Shown: positions 53,081 through 62,759, counted from the first letter of the stretch. The stretch: DNA of 64,000 nt from Aradus depressus (GCA_963662175.1 OY759219.1:28500908-28564907), one strand, 5' to 3'. Made by a program: numbers and translations. The notes: generated from the letters alone by a model not told the origin.

Positions 53081-53349
53081 TGAACTTGAAAGAAATAAAA
53101 CTTGTTTATTTATGATATTGTCTAATTTCACCAACTATATTTACATGGGAGTACTTTCGGTATTTCTACCATCCTTAGCCAAAAGCATAAGAGATAAGAC
53201 TGCTTTTGGCTGAGGATGGTAGAAATACCGAAAGTACTCCCATGTAAATATATTTGGTGAAATTAGACAATATCATAAATAAACAAGTTTTATTTATTTC
53301 AAGTTCATTTGAATTATTTCACAATATCTCTGCAATAATGTCAGTTTTC
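53081..53349 (+). mobile_element. Hammerhead foldback element, copy 4
   Basis: Perfect 13-bp target duplication ATATTACCTTAAC (53068-53080 and 53350-53362). Here the long tailed arm is on the right (ends ATAATGTCAGTTTTC), so the orientation is opposite to copies 2 and 3. The left-arm motif is mutated (CTAAGGA); the right-arm motif is intact. Confidence 0.9.
53202..53245 (+). ncRNA. Hammerhead-ribozyme-like motif (family C)
   Basis: CTGAGGA (53210-53216), T, GGTA-GAAA-TACC, GAAA, AGTACT, C, CCA. Confidence 0.6.
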
Positions 53350-53559
53350 ATATTACCTTAACGTCTATTTTATCCAAAATATAAATATTTAAACAAAAAA
53401 CAAACATTTAAATTATGTATTTTGCATTTTTGTATACCCATTTTAATTTTCCTGCCAAAACGCACCAAACTGTCATGGCGTCTCGATTGACGTCTCGCCT
53501 TGCGAAACAAACAGCTCTGTGGTTCAGTGTTTAACAAGTGTTTCAAATATTAAATAAAT

Positions 53560-53690
53560 AAAACAAACTTATTTTTTGAAATATTATCTATTCCACTAAA
53601 GATATTTATAAAAATAAAACTACCGGTTTCCGCCTCAAATCATTGTCAGGTCTAGTTATGTACTGTCAGGTGTAGTTATGAACTTCATTT
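53560..53690 (-). mobile_element. Single arm of a family E Penelope-like element
   Basis: AACAAACTTATTTTTTG, ATTATCTATTCCACTAAAG, then a degenerate hammerhead-like motif on the minus strand (CTGACAA, T, GATTTGAGGC, GGAAACCGGTAGT). GTCAGGT-TAGTTATG occurs twice. Confidence 0.6.
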
Positions 53691-53696
53691 ATTTAT

Positions 53697-54382
53697 TTAC
53701 TAGCAGTAATACCCGGCGTTGCCCGGGGAACTTTGACTTTTCTCCTAATATCTCTCGTTCGAATCCATTTCAATTCTTCAATAGTACATTCATGATGTTA
53801 TAATTTTCAATTATTCATACGGAATAACGCTTATAGTCCTTCAACGGCAGACATCCCAGCTAGTAAGTTTTTAGGACCCCTGGGCACCATGGCTAGTACG
53901 CGCCATTCAACGGCGGAAACCACAGCTAGTGAATACTTAGCATCAGTGGACGTCCTAGCCAGTGCGTACTTGAGAACGCTTGTGACCACCAAGTTGATTA
54001 AAACATAGACTTCAACCATCCTGGAACTAAAACTAATTTATTCAAAAAGATTTCTCACTAATCGTTGCAATGGTTTTCGAGTAACAAATATTGCGTGAGT
54101 GGATGCTGGGATGGACCAGGGGTTGATTAAAAAATAGACCTTAACCTTCCAGTAGATAAAACTTATCTATTCAAAAAGATTCCTCATTAATCATTGCAAT
54201 TGTTTTTGAGTTACAAAGATTGCGTGGGTGGATGCTGGGATGGACCAGATATTGAGGTACTAATACGCCTATAACCTTCCACAGACGATGACGAACAAAT
54301 TAAAAAAAATTACTCAAATGCATGAAGCCGTTCGTGAGTTATAGCGGTACAACGCACAGACATTTTCAGCTTTATATATATG
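53697..54382 (+). repeat. ACCCGGYGTTGCCCGGG dispersed repeat, copy 2, with an expanded coding-like segment
   Basis: Matches 4666-5192 at both ends, with GTGGATGCTGGGATGGACC sub-units. It differs by about 170 extra bases at 53847-54020, which form degenerate 33/66-bp repeats and stay open in one plus-strand frame. Confidence 0.75.
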
Positions 54383-54453
54383 ATGATGATTACAAATTCC
54401 ACAATATGTCCGCGTTCCTCATCTTAGAAGTTTTCAAATATTATTCGAATATA

Positions 54454-54645
54454 ATGAATTCCAAGTTTCACAAGAACTGTGTAGCGCCTCATTGTGAAAG
54501 TACAACAATTAAAATACCAAAGAAATTGTTTATTTATGTACCTAACAAGGAACGAATACGAAGAAGTTGGCTAAAACTTGCAAGACGGCACTCAAAATGT
54601 TTATCTAAAGATTCTCGAATGTATTTTTGTGAAGACCATTTTGAC
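54454..54645 (+). CDS. THAP-type zinc-finger exon
   Basis: From the ATG at 54454 the frame encodes KNCVAPHCESTTIKIPKKLF, then RIRRSWLKLARRHSK and YFCEDHFD. This is the C2CH THAP DNA-binding domain: the CxxxxC pair near the start, a central Trp, and a late C-E-D-H-F. It stops at GTAAGT (54646-54651), a near-perfect splice donor, and beyond it the frame loses similarity. THAP domains occur in P-element, ISL2EU/Harbinger-type transposases and in domesticated host proteins. The sequence style (SIKTP-KLF--VP, LARR, YFCEDHFD) is closest, from memory, to THAP-DDE proteins of insect transposons. No further exon is recognised downstream. Confidence 0.75.
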
Positions 54646-54651
54646 GTAAGT
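54646..54651 (+). promoter_or_regulatory. Splice donor of the THAP exon
   Basis: GTAAGT directly after the GAC codon of the EDHFD motif. Confidence 0.7.
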
Positions 54652-54889
54652 TTTTATTGCATATTTGTAATATATTTATGTAAATTTAAAAAAATGTAGG
54701 TACTCTATATCTGAATATAACATTGTTTTAAAAAATAAATAATGTACGACTATTGAGGTTAGCTTTAACATTGTATTTTAGTTATTTTAGCAGTAATGTG
54801 TGCAAATATTTTTTTGGTTTTGAGTAGAGTCTCCCTTCTGTTCCTCCTCGGAAAATTATTACTTAAGTACATTTAGGGCTTTGTGTTTA

Positions 54890-55623
54890 GGGGGCGTTCA
54901 AGTATTATGTAACGTAATTTTTGAAGATTTTTGACCCTCCCTCCCCCCCATGTAACGCGCCGTAACGTTTTTCTGTACTCCCCTCCCCCTCGCTAAACGT
55001 TACATAACACCCAAGTGACCATTTTTACCTAAAAGTCACAATTATGTTGCGCACAGTACCGGAAAGTCGCTAAAATACCTTTGTTATTGTTTTAATCGCG
55101 TTTGCGGTAATAATAAATAAAACAAGAGATTTCTAACTCGCAATACATGCGTATGTTTATTTTATTTATTCATATTGTTATTTAATAAACAATCACACAT
55201 AATGTAATAAACATTTGCTTGAGTTTAAAATATGTTAAAATGGGCTCAAATTTGTCCAAGTAAACTTTTACTACTAATCTTACATTTAATTACGCCGTTT
55301 TCCTGACTTGGCCCTGTCCTTACATACATTTTTGGCTTCATCCACCATTGTTCTTCTCATGCATTCTCTTATTTTAGCTTTTTTTCACTAATAAACTCTT
55401 AAAATAAAATAACATATTTATTTTAACCTTTGGCAATGCAATTAGAAACGGAAACCTAACTGAAATAAAACATTTTAGTCAAAATAAAATCGTATTCTTC
55501 GTTGCCAACTTGGGAGATTTTAATCCCCTAGTTTCCCCCCTCCCGCCCCTGTAACGCATCGTAACGTTTTACAAGACTCCCCCCTCTCCCCAAAATTGCG
55601 TTACTTAATACTTGAACGCCCCC
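54890..55623. mobile_element. 734-bp MITE with TTA duplication (PIF/Harbinger-like)
   Basis: Ends GGGGGCGTTCAAGTATTA and TAATACTTGAACGCCCCC are inverted repeats, flanked by TTA (54887-54889 and 55624-55626). The subterminal zones contain repeated GTAACG and CGTAACGTTTT with C-rich tracts on both sides. No transposase. Confidence 0.85.
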
Positions 55624-55626
55624 TTA

Positions 55627-55755
55627 CATATGAAATTTTGTGTTCACAGACACCCTGAATTTTTTTATTTTCATTTTTGAAACCAGAAACAGAGAAAAAA
55701 TAAAATTCCGTTGAAAAATCAGCATCGAATTTCTCACCGATGACATAACTTCCCC
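55627..55755 (-). repeat. Family G fragment, reverse orientation
   Basis: TATGAAATTTTGTGTTCACA, AAATTCCGTTGAAAAATC, ACATAACTTCCCCTATAG. It also flanks the MITE on the left (54815-54880), so the MITE sits inside a family G copy. Confidence 0.6.
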
Positions 55756-55757
55756 TA

Positions 55758-55822
55758 TAGTTAGTTAGCTACTGTGACTCATGTCCGGGCTCTAACTACG
55801 AGGTCATATTGCCTACTACCAG
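55758..55822 (-). repeat. tRNA-derived SINE tail fragment
   Basis: TAGCTACTGTGACTCATGTC, ACGAGGTCATATTGCCTAC, then truncated. Confidence 0.7.
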
Positions 55823-55954
55823 AAATACTAGCGTGGCCTGGCCTACTCAGTTGGTATAAGTGTTTGATGGTTGTATCTATGAGTATAGTATAATTCATTA
55901 TATTCATTTTCCCTGTTAACCCATACTTATGGATTAGATTAAAATTTTTAAAAA

Positions 55955-56165
55955 CAAACAAAATGGCATCTCATTATTATCTTTAGATGAAATCCAATTG
56001 AAATAATTATTAGTTGAATTTTTTTAAAAATACGTGCACTTTATTCAAAATCGCACGTCGATATATTTTTAGGGCTTTTTTTGGAAACTGTTGTAGAAAT
56101 CAAAATTTAGTAGAAGACCAGCTATAATTTCTACAGGAAATGTGGTAACATTTATTATTTTTTTA
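55955..56165 (+). repeat. Family I dispersed repeat, copy 3
   Basis: GATGAAATCCAATTGAAATA, ACGTGCACTTTATTC, AATCGCACGTCG, AAATCAAAATTTAGTAG, TTCTACAGGAAATGTGG. Confidence 0.7.
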
Positions 56166-56239
56166 TTATTATTTTTGTTTTAATTTATTATTTAAATTAA
56201 TTATTTATTTATATAATATTTTATTAATTATTACAATGC

Positions 56240-56530
56240 TAGTTAGTTATTGAGACTCATGCCCAGGCTCTAACTATGAGGTCATATTGCCTACTATCAG
56301 AACACTTTTTCGTATTCTGGTTGACATGAGCCCAACTCTACTGTGAGAGTCCTAAATTTTGCCTTAACCAGGTTTAGTTGACTAAGGTAGAATCTTTAAC
56401 GAGTACCTGTCATCGCACAGGCTCGGGGTATCGCTTAACGTTCCATCCGACGGACGGCGTGCTCATGTTTTTTTTTTTACCTCCCAGTTGAAATAAACTA
56501 GCGCTCTACCTCTGAGCTACCGACGCCCTC
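56240..56530 (-). repeat. tRNA-derived SINE, near full length
   Basis: TTGAGACTCATGCCCAGG to GAGCTACCGACGCCCTC, with the B-box part deleted. Confidence 0.85.
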
Positions 56531-56594
56531 AATTCCCTCCAGTACTTTGTTTAGCTGAGGCAGTACAAATTATTATTTATTCTGGAAGATAAAA

Positions 56595-56755
56595 AAACCT
56601 TCGGATGGGGACACGTTACGCCAGGTACTCGTTAAAGACCCCTCACTACCCCAGGTAACAAAACCTAAAGTAGCCAAATATAGGACTTTCACAGGCTTAT
56701 GAGCAGAGCAACCAAATAGCGCTCTAAAAGCCCGGGCATGAACCACAATAACAAA
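56595..56755 (+). repeat. tRNA-derived SINE body, diverged
   Basis: CCTTCGGATGGGGACACG, GGTACTCGTTAAAGACCCC, AAATAGCGCTCTAAAAGCCC. Confidence 0.7.
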
Positions 56756-56769
56756 AAAAAGTTAGAATG

Positions 56770-56900
56770 AGGATTCAGATTCAGTCAACTATTGTTTTTT
56801 TAGTCCAAACGATGGATTGGTTTTGGAGATAGTTCGAAAACTTACTTTTTGTTACTAGTTAAATTCATCCTGGGTGAGTACAATGTCTGTCAATTTTTCA
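56770..56900 (+). repeat. Family G 3' fragment
   Basis: ATGAGGATTCAGATTCAGTC, AACGATGGATTGGTTTTGG, AATTCATCCTGGGTGAGTAC. Confidence 0.6.
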
Positions 56901-57014
56901 TTTTAATATGCACCCACTCATGCAAAAAACACTCCCGGACGTCTGTATTAACTGATAACAAGAAAGTTTCAAATAATATTAAATTTGAATATGGCCTTAG
57001 GGAGCAGGCTTTGC

Positions 57015-57272
57015 TGAGATCTTTAGTTATTTTATCTGGGAGGTAAAATAATCTTAAGCATGCCGTCCTTTGTATGGGACGCCAGGTCTCAAGCCTACGT
57101 CAGGTACTCGTTAAAGATCCCTACCCTAGATGAATAAAAATTTAGGGTAGCAACATTTAGGACTCCCACAGTAGAGTCGAGGTCATGTCCACCAGAGTGA
57201 CGAAAGAGCGCTCTGATAGTAGACGATATGACCTCGTAGTTAAAGCCCGTGCATGAGCGATAATAACTAACT
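57015..57272 (+). repeat. tRNA-derived SINE, 5'-truncated
   Basis: Starts at TTATTTTATCTGGGAGGT and runs to GCATGAGCGATAATAACTAA. The tRNA-like head is missing. Confidence 0.85.
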
Positions 57273-57847
57273 CTTTGCTGTATTTATGAGCTTCATATAT
57301 ATATATAGGTATATATATCTTTATTTATTTATACTATTTATATCTAAATTGTAAGATACAATATTGTGAGACAATTTGTCTACTTTGAAGGAGCCATTAA
57401 AAGATTATAGCCAATAAAACTCTTCAATTCTAATAAACTCATAAGCCCATTTTAAGGTTGAAATTTAAAATAAATATCTTTCTCAAGGGTTTTAGAAGAT
57501 AAATGAAGTTTACAGTTTAAAAAAAAATTATTTCATTAATTTAAGACAAATTTAACAGTAATTTGATATTGCCCTTATCAGGGATGACGCAACAACCTTT
57601 CAGCTGTTGCTCCCACATAACCTTATTCTTTCTTGAAAGATAGGATTTTTAGTGCTTCTTTTTTTCTTTAATTCAATGTAACTAAAAGGACATTATTCCA
57701 AGTAAAGTTTCGAATGAAGCGTCCCAATTAATACCAGTAAGTTTTTTATTTTATATAATTAGATTAGTTTTATATATATATTTAAATTTTTTGAACACAA
57801 ATCGACGATTTCTTTTACTTATAACCTCAATATTACCAGACGGTGAT
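57273..57847. other. No recognised gene
   Basis: AT-rich flank of the LINE insertion. Confidence 0.55.
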
Positions 57848-58957
57848 ATCTTTTATATTTATTTATTTATTATTTATTTTCTAGGAACTGATATATTGGA
57901 CATTTCGAAAGCAGGTTACAACCGGCTAAAAATCAGTTGTCGAACCGGGTCCAGTGCCAACACATTGGTGGATTCGGAATTTTTGAATCAACAAGATCTG
58001 GATGTATATGTGCCGTCTTTTTTGGTGAAAAGACGGGGTGTCATTAGAAATGTGGACGTCTCTTTGTCGGAAGAAGAAATTATGGCTTCATTAAGACATG
58101 ATTTGGGAATTAGTGCTACGCTGGTGTCTGTTAGGAGAATGATTAGAAAAACTAAAGAAAATGATAAACTAATTGAAAAACCAACTTATACTGTGCTTGT
58201 TACATTTAGAGGTCAGGTTTTACCTGAGTATGTTTATATTCATTATGTAAGATGTGCCGTCGAGCCCTACATTCAGAACGTGACCCAATGTTTTAGGTGC
58301 CTTAGATACAATCATTACATTAGCCAGTGTAAAGGTAAACTGAGGTGCACTTTATGTTCCGGGGAGCATGAGAAAAAGGACTGTCCCAACCCCCTCTCCT
58401 TAAAGTGCGTTCATTGCGATCAGGTCCACTCGTCTATTGACAAGGTTAATTGTTTAGAGTACCAAAAACAGAAAAAAATTAAAACAGTCATGGCTACCGA
58501 AAATATTCCTTTCAGAGATGCCAGATTATTGGTGGAAAATAAGAGCTATTCCAGTATTGTTGCTAAGCCTACAGTTGATTCTACTAAAGAATTTCCATAT
58601 TTGCATAAGAAGCCAGTGAATATCCCCACCCCCATTACCCCCACTACTTCTTATTTCAAAAAAGGCGTCAAAAGGGTCAGACAATTCTCCCCCCCTCAAT
58701 CTCTTGGTATAAATCTGAATAAGGAATTATATCTTCCATCGACCCCCAAAAATTCTGCAGGAGGTATAATCAAATTCAATCCCTACATACAAAATAATAC
58801 AGATCAAAAAGAAAAGTTAAGACTGACGGTCGACGAAATTTGTAATACCTTTTTGCAAATAATTAATTCATATTTTTCAAGAGAAGAATTGATAATATCT
58901 GATAGCGTAACACTAAAAGAATTGATAAAAGATAGAGTTGGGAATTTCTTTCAATAA
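57791..58957 (+). CDS. LINE ORF1 (gag-like nucleic-acid-binding protein), N-terminally truncated
   Basis: RNA-binding protein of an I-like non-LTR retrotransposon. From about 57885 the frame encodes an RRM-like region (RLKISCRTGSSANTLVDSEF, DVYVPSFLVKRRGVIRNVDV, EEEIMASLRHDLGI), then LPEYVYIHYVRCAVEPYIQN and three zinc knuckles: CFRCLRYNHYISQC, CTLCSGEHEKKDC and CVHCDQVH with a late Cys (58289-58460). ARLLVENKSYSSIV and a basic, Pro-rich C-terminal part follow. The first 23 or so codons after the ATG at 57791 (hydrophobic, AT-rich) lie upstream of the probable target duplication (57848-57859), so they are host flank and not the real N-terminus. The element is 5'-truncated. The stop codon is two bases ahead of the ORF2 ATG. 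Confidence 0.85.
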   Translation: MNTNRRFLLLITSILPDGDIFYIYLFIIYFLGTDILDISKAGYNRLKISCRTGSSANTLVDSEFLNQQDLDVYVPSFLVKRRGVIRNVDVSLSEEEIMASLRHDLGISATLVSVRRMIRKTKENDKLIEKPTYTVLVTFRGQVLPEYVYIHYVRCAVEPYIQNVTQCFRCLRYNHYISQCKGKLRCTLCSGEHEKKDCPNPLSLKCVHCDQVHSSIDKVNCLEYQKQKKIKTVMATENIPFRDARLLVENKSYSSIVAKPTVDSTKEFPYLHKKPVNIPTPITPTTSYFKKGVKRVRQFSPPQSLGINLNKELYLPSTPKNSAGGIIKFNPYIQNNTDQKEKLRLTVDEICNTFLQIINSYFSREELIISDSVTLKELIKDRVGNFFQ

Positions 58958-61900
58958 CAATGATCATGAATAATTTAAAGATTTTACAATGGAATGCCAG
59001 ATCAGCAGTGTCTAATAAAGGGTCATTAGAAAATTTTTTATGCTCTGAAAAAATAAACGTAGCCGCTTTGTCGGAAACTTGGTTCAGCCCTGATAAATAT
59101 TATAGTTTTAAAGGTTTTAATATATTACGAACAGACAGAGCAGATGGCAAATCTGGAGTAGCTTTATTGATAAAAGACAATATTTACTTTAAGGAATTAA
59201 CTAATATTTATCGGATAAACAACGTCCTTGTTTCTGGTGCCCTGTTGTCGTTAGAATCTGATAAAAATATAACTATTATTTCCCTTTATAACAATCCTAA
59301 TAATAATATCTCAAAGCAAGAATGGGTTAAATTTTTCATTTCACTTCCGTCTCCAGTTCTTTTAATTGGGGATTTTAATGTTCATCATACGTGTTTCGGA
59401 AGTAGTTTAACAGACAGCAAAGGTCAAAAGTTAATAGCAGCTTTAGACGAGACAAATCTAGTATATTTAAACGACGGTTCTCCAACATTAGTTAACAGGG
59501 TTAACCAAATAAATGCTTCTGCTTTAGATCTAACTTTATGTTCTCCAGAAATAACTCATTATTTTGATTGGACCGTTTATAATGACCCATTAGGCTCAAA
59601 TCACTTACCGATAATAATTTCATCCCCATATTACGTAGCAAATAGCGAAATAATCCCTACTAGGAAATGGAACGTTAGTCATGCGGACTGGGATAAATTT
59701 CAAAATTCATTGCTTTCATTCTTTTCCGAAGATGATGTTAGTAATATTTCATATGAAAATTTTTTGAACAAGATAAACGAGGCATGTGAACAAAGTATTC
59801 CTATATTTAAAAATAGAATTAGTGGTAAGTTTTGCAATCCTTGGTGGGATAACGACTGTCAAAAGGCTACAAATGAGCGGAAAAAAGCTTTCGAGGCATA
59901 TAAAAAATGTCCGTGTTTTACCAATTTTAATACATATAAACAAGCAGCAGCTATGGTAAAGCGAACGGTTAAGAATGCTAAGTCAAAGTCTTGGATCGAG
60001 TTTTGTAATAGCCTTTCGAAAAGTTCACCTATTAAATTTATTTGGGAACGAATTAAATTATTAAAAAACCGTAAAATTTGTAACAAACTTCCTATTATTT
60101 CAGGTAATTGGACTCGTGAATTTCTGTATAACCTAACTCCAGACTATGTTGAAAATGTTATGCCAATGACATTTAACCAATCTCAGGATCATTTTTTACT
60201 TGATAAATTCACTCTGTCGGAATTAAAACATTCTCTGAAGAGAACAAACAATACAGCTCCTGGCAAGGATCAGATTGTGTATCCCATATTAAAAAATCTT
60301 CCGTCTTCTTCTTTATTGGCATTATTAAGTATTTTTAATAATGTTTGGGAATCAGGAATATATCCTAAGGAATGGGAAGAATATATCGTTGTCCCAATAG
60401 CGAAGTTAGGTAAACCTAATAACGTGTGTTCTTCGTACCGGCCCATCTCGCTCTCGTCCAGTGTTCTCAAGACATATGAACGTTTGATTAAGAACAGGTT
60501 AGAGTGGTGGCTTGAGCACCACAGCAAGTTGCCAAATAGTCAGTTTGGGTTCAGGAAGGGGAGGTCCACCATGGACAGCCTTGCTTCTCTAGTCACTGAT
60601 ATTCAGATGGGGTTTACTTCCAACAAAAGTACTTTGGCTATGTTTTTAGATGTTAAAGGTGCTTATGACAGCGTTCAGTTTCCCATATTGTTCAAGAAAA
60701 TGACCAATTTGGGACTTCCGCAGAAATTTATATCGAACGTGATTTCTCTGATTTCAAATAGAAATACGTATGTCAGGCTTAGTAATACCTTGATCGGACC
60801 TAGAAGAGCCAAAGTGGGACTTCCGCAGGGAGGGATTTTAAGTCCTTTACTCTATGCTATTTATGTAACGGATATGGCTTCTATTATCCCGGAGAACGTC
60901 AAAATACTGCAATATGCAGATGACATTTGCATTTATGTTTCTGATATTAATGTGATTTCTGCACAAGGAAAAATAAGTAACGTCTTTTCTCTCCTTCGAG
61001 GGTGGCTTTTCGATAATGGCTTAGACATTTCCATGGAAAAGACGTCTATTTGTGTATTTACACGAAGGAGAGTTCTACCATTTGGCGACGAAATACGATT
61101 AGGTGAAGAAACATTCAAGGTTAGAACATGTGTCAAGTTTCTTGGATTAACTTTGGACAGAACACTTTCTTGGAACCATCATATTAATCATATCCTAAAT
61201 AAAGTAGAGAAATATATGAATATTCTAAAAATGGTGACACACCTGAAATGGGGTGCAGACCCGGCAACTGCGTTGATGTTCTACAGGACGACTGTTAGAG
61301 CTGTTATGGATTATGGTTCCTTTCTCTATGGCAATGCAAGTAACACCAATTTGCATAAACTTGACATAATGCATCGTCGCTGCCTACGCCATTGTCTCGG
61401 ATTACTTCAATCAACTCCCATCGACGTACTACTCTCAGAGGCTGGAGAATTTCCACTGAAATTTCGCAGACAGATGTTGGCCGACAGAAGTTTCTTAAGG
61501 ATAATGTCTGGCAATAGTTCACTTTACAATAACATTTTGGAATTAAATCTACAAATCTTAACGAATACCTTTTGGATAAAGAAAAAACCTCCTCTCCTTT
61601 CATATAGTTTTCTCAGTTACCATCAATTTTACGATTCTATCCATAAGTCAGATAAAATCTCTATTTTTAATATAGATTATCCGCATTTATTTAAAAAGAT
61701 CTTAGTGTATGTGCCGCACAAATCCGATGTTATTGACCATGATAGAATGGTCGAAGATTTGATTAGATGCCATTATATCATTTTCACGGATGGAGCTAAG
61801 TGTGAACAAGGTTGTGGCTCGGCTTTTTACGATCCTCAGAGGGACTACAGGGATTTGTTCTCTTTACCATCTTGTTTCTCTGTGGTGTCTGCCGAACTTA

Positions 61901-62738
61901 TAGCTATTTTAGAGTCCCTCAAATATGCTTTGAAGATGGATGAAATTAGAAATTTGGTTATTTTCAGCGATAGTCAACTCTCGTTAGGGCAACTAAGCAA
62001 TTTCACTTATAAGAATATCAACAACATTGTATTGGAGATCGTAGAAAGTGTCTGCTTGCTTGAGAATAAAGGAACAAGAGTTAGGTTTGTTTGGGTGAAG
62101 GGACATGCGGGTATTAAGGGCAATGAGATGGCGGACAGTTTGGCGAGGAGAGCAGTCTCAGAGGGGACAGCCCTGGGCAAGTCCTGTCTTCCCTATATAG
62201 ACTTGTTTGGAGAGGTGAGGAAGAGATTGTGGTTCGATTGGCAGCAGGAGTACGCTTCTTCGGAGAAAGGATCATTTTTTAAGAAAATTAATCCACAAGC
62301 TCAGCTCAAACCATGGTTCCATGGAGAAAATCTGACGAAGGACTTTTGTAGGTCAATTTGCCGACTGAGAGCTAACCACGGTATTTGTGGATGGTATCTT
62401 CACAGAATAGGTCTGACCGAAACCTCCAAGTGTAGGCATTGTGACGAGGCCGAGACTCTGGAGCACATTATTATGAGTTGCAACAAGTACCAAATAGAAC
62501 GATTAACAATGTTATCCACTGCAGAGAAATTGGTAACACAGCCTTTTTGCTACACCACATTATTGGCATCAAACAATACTGAGATATATGGTAGTATTGT
62601 GAAGTTTTTAGGGTCGGTGAATGCAAGAGTCTAAATTTAATACTACATAGACTGGCTATGGTGAAAAGCTAAGGCCAAGAAAAGAAGAAAAAAAAAAAAA
62701 AAAAAAGAAAAGAAGAAAAAAAAAAAAAAAAAAAAAAA
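57860..62738 (+). mobile_element. I-like non-LTR retrotransposon, 5'-truncated, intact ORF2
   Basis: A 12-bp direct repeat ATCTTTTATATT at 57848-57859 and 62739-62750 (its first A merges with the poly-A) marks the insertion. The 3' untranslated region after the stop is only about 40 bp before an A-rich (AAGAAAAG) tail at 62680-62738. The first 25 bases (57860-57884) are AT-rich and end in TTTTCTAG, so they look like filler rather than ORF1. Confidence 0.85.
58960..62634 (+). CDS. LINE ORF2: endonuclease, reverse transcriptase and RNase H
   Basis: A 1224-residue intact frame. Residues 1-230 are an AP-type endonuclease: LQWNARSAVSNKG, ALSETWF, LLIGDFNVHH (about 135-142) and SNHLPIII. The central reverse transcriptase has YRPISLSSSVLKTYERLI, QFGFRKGRSTMDSLA, MFLDVKGAYDSV, GLPQGGILSPLLYAIYV and the catalytic YADD at 652-655. 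The RNase H domain follows: FTDGAKCEQGCGSAFY (Asp near 944), SAELIAILESL, VIFSDSQLSLGQL and FVWVKGHAGIKGNEMADSLA (His near 1049). A C-terminal Cys/His cluster (CRHCDEAETLEHIIMSC) closes it. All catalytic motifs I can see are intact. The RNase H domain and the ORF1 zinc-knuckle layout place it in the I superfamily. Confidence 0.95.
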   Translation: MIMNNLKILQWNARSAVSNKGSLENFLCSEKINVAALSETWFSPDKYYSFKGFNILRTDRADGKSGVALLIKDNIYFKELTNIYRINNVLVSGALLSLESDKNITIISLYNNPNNNISKQEWVKFFISLPSPVLLIGDFNVHHTCFGSSLTDSKGQKLIAALDETNLVYLNDGSPTLVNRVNQINASALDLTLCSPEITHYFDWTVYNDPLGSNHLPIIISSPYYVANSEIIPTRKWNVSHADWDKFQNSLLSFFSEDDVSNISYENFLNKINEACEQSIPIFKNRISGKFCNPWWDNDCQKATNERKKAFEAYKKCPCFTNFNTYKQAAAMVKRTVKNAKSKSWIEFCNSLSKSSPIKFIWERIKLLKNRKICNKLPIISGNWTREFLYNLTPDYVENVMPMTFNQSQDHFLLDKFTLSELKHSLKRTNNTAPGKDQIVYPILKNLPSSSLLALLSIFNNVWESGIYPKEWEEYIVVPIAKLGKPNNVCSSYRPISLSSSVLKTYERLIKNRLEWWLEHHSKLPNSQFGFRKGRSTMDSLASLVTDIQMGFTSNKSTLAMFLDVKGAYDSVQFPILFKKMTNLGLPQKFISNVISLISNRNTYVRLSNTLIGPRRAKVGLPQGGILSPLLYAIYVTDMASIIPENVKILQYADDICIYVSDINVISAQGKISNVFSLLRGWLFDNGLDISMEKTSICVFTRRRVLPFGDEIRLGEETFKVRTCVKFLGLTLDRTLSWNHHINHILNKVEKYMNILKMVTHLKWGADPATALMFYRTTVRAVMDYGSFLYGNASNTNLHKLDIMHRRCLRHCLGLLQSTPIDVLLSEAGEFPLKFRRQMLADRSFLRIMSGNSSLYNNILELNLQILTNTFWIKKKPPLLSYSFLSYHQFYDSIHKSDKISIFNIDYPHLFKKILVYVPHKSDVIDHDRMVEDLIRCHYIIFTDGAKCEQGCGSAFYDPQRDYRDLFSLPSCFSVVSAELIAILESLKYALKMDEIRNLVIFSDSQLSLGQLSNFTYKNINNIVLEIVESVCLLENKGTRVRFVWVKGHAGIKGNEMADSLARRAVSEGTALGKSCLPYIDLFGEVRKRLWFDWQQEYASSEKGSFFKKINPQAQLKPWFHGENLTKDFCRSICRLRANHGICGWYLHRIGLTETSKCRHCDEAETLEHIIMSCNKYQIERLTMLSTAEKLVTQPFCYTTLLASNNTEIYGSIVKFLGSVNARV

Positions 62739-62759
62739 ATCTTTTATATTCTTTTACAA

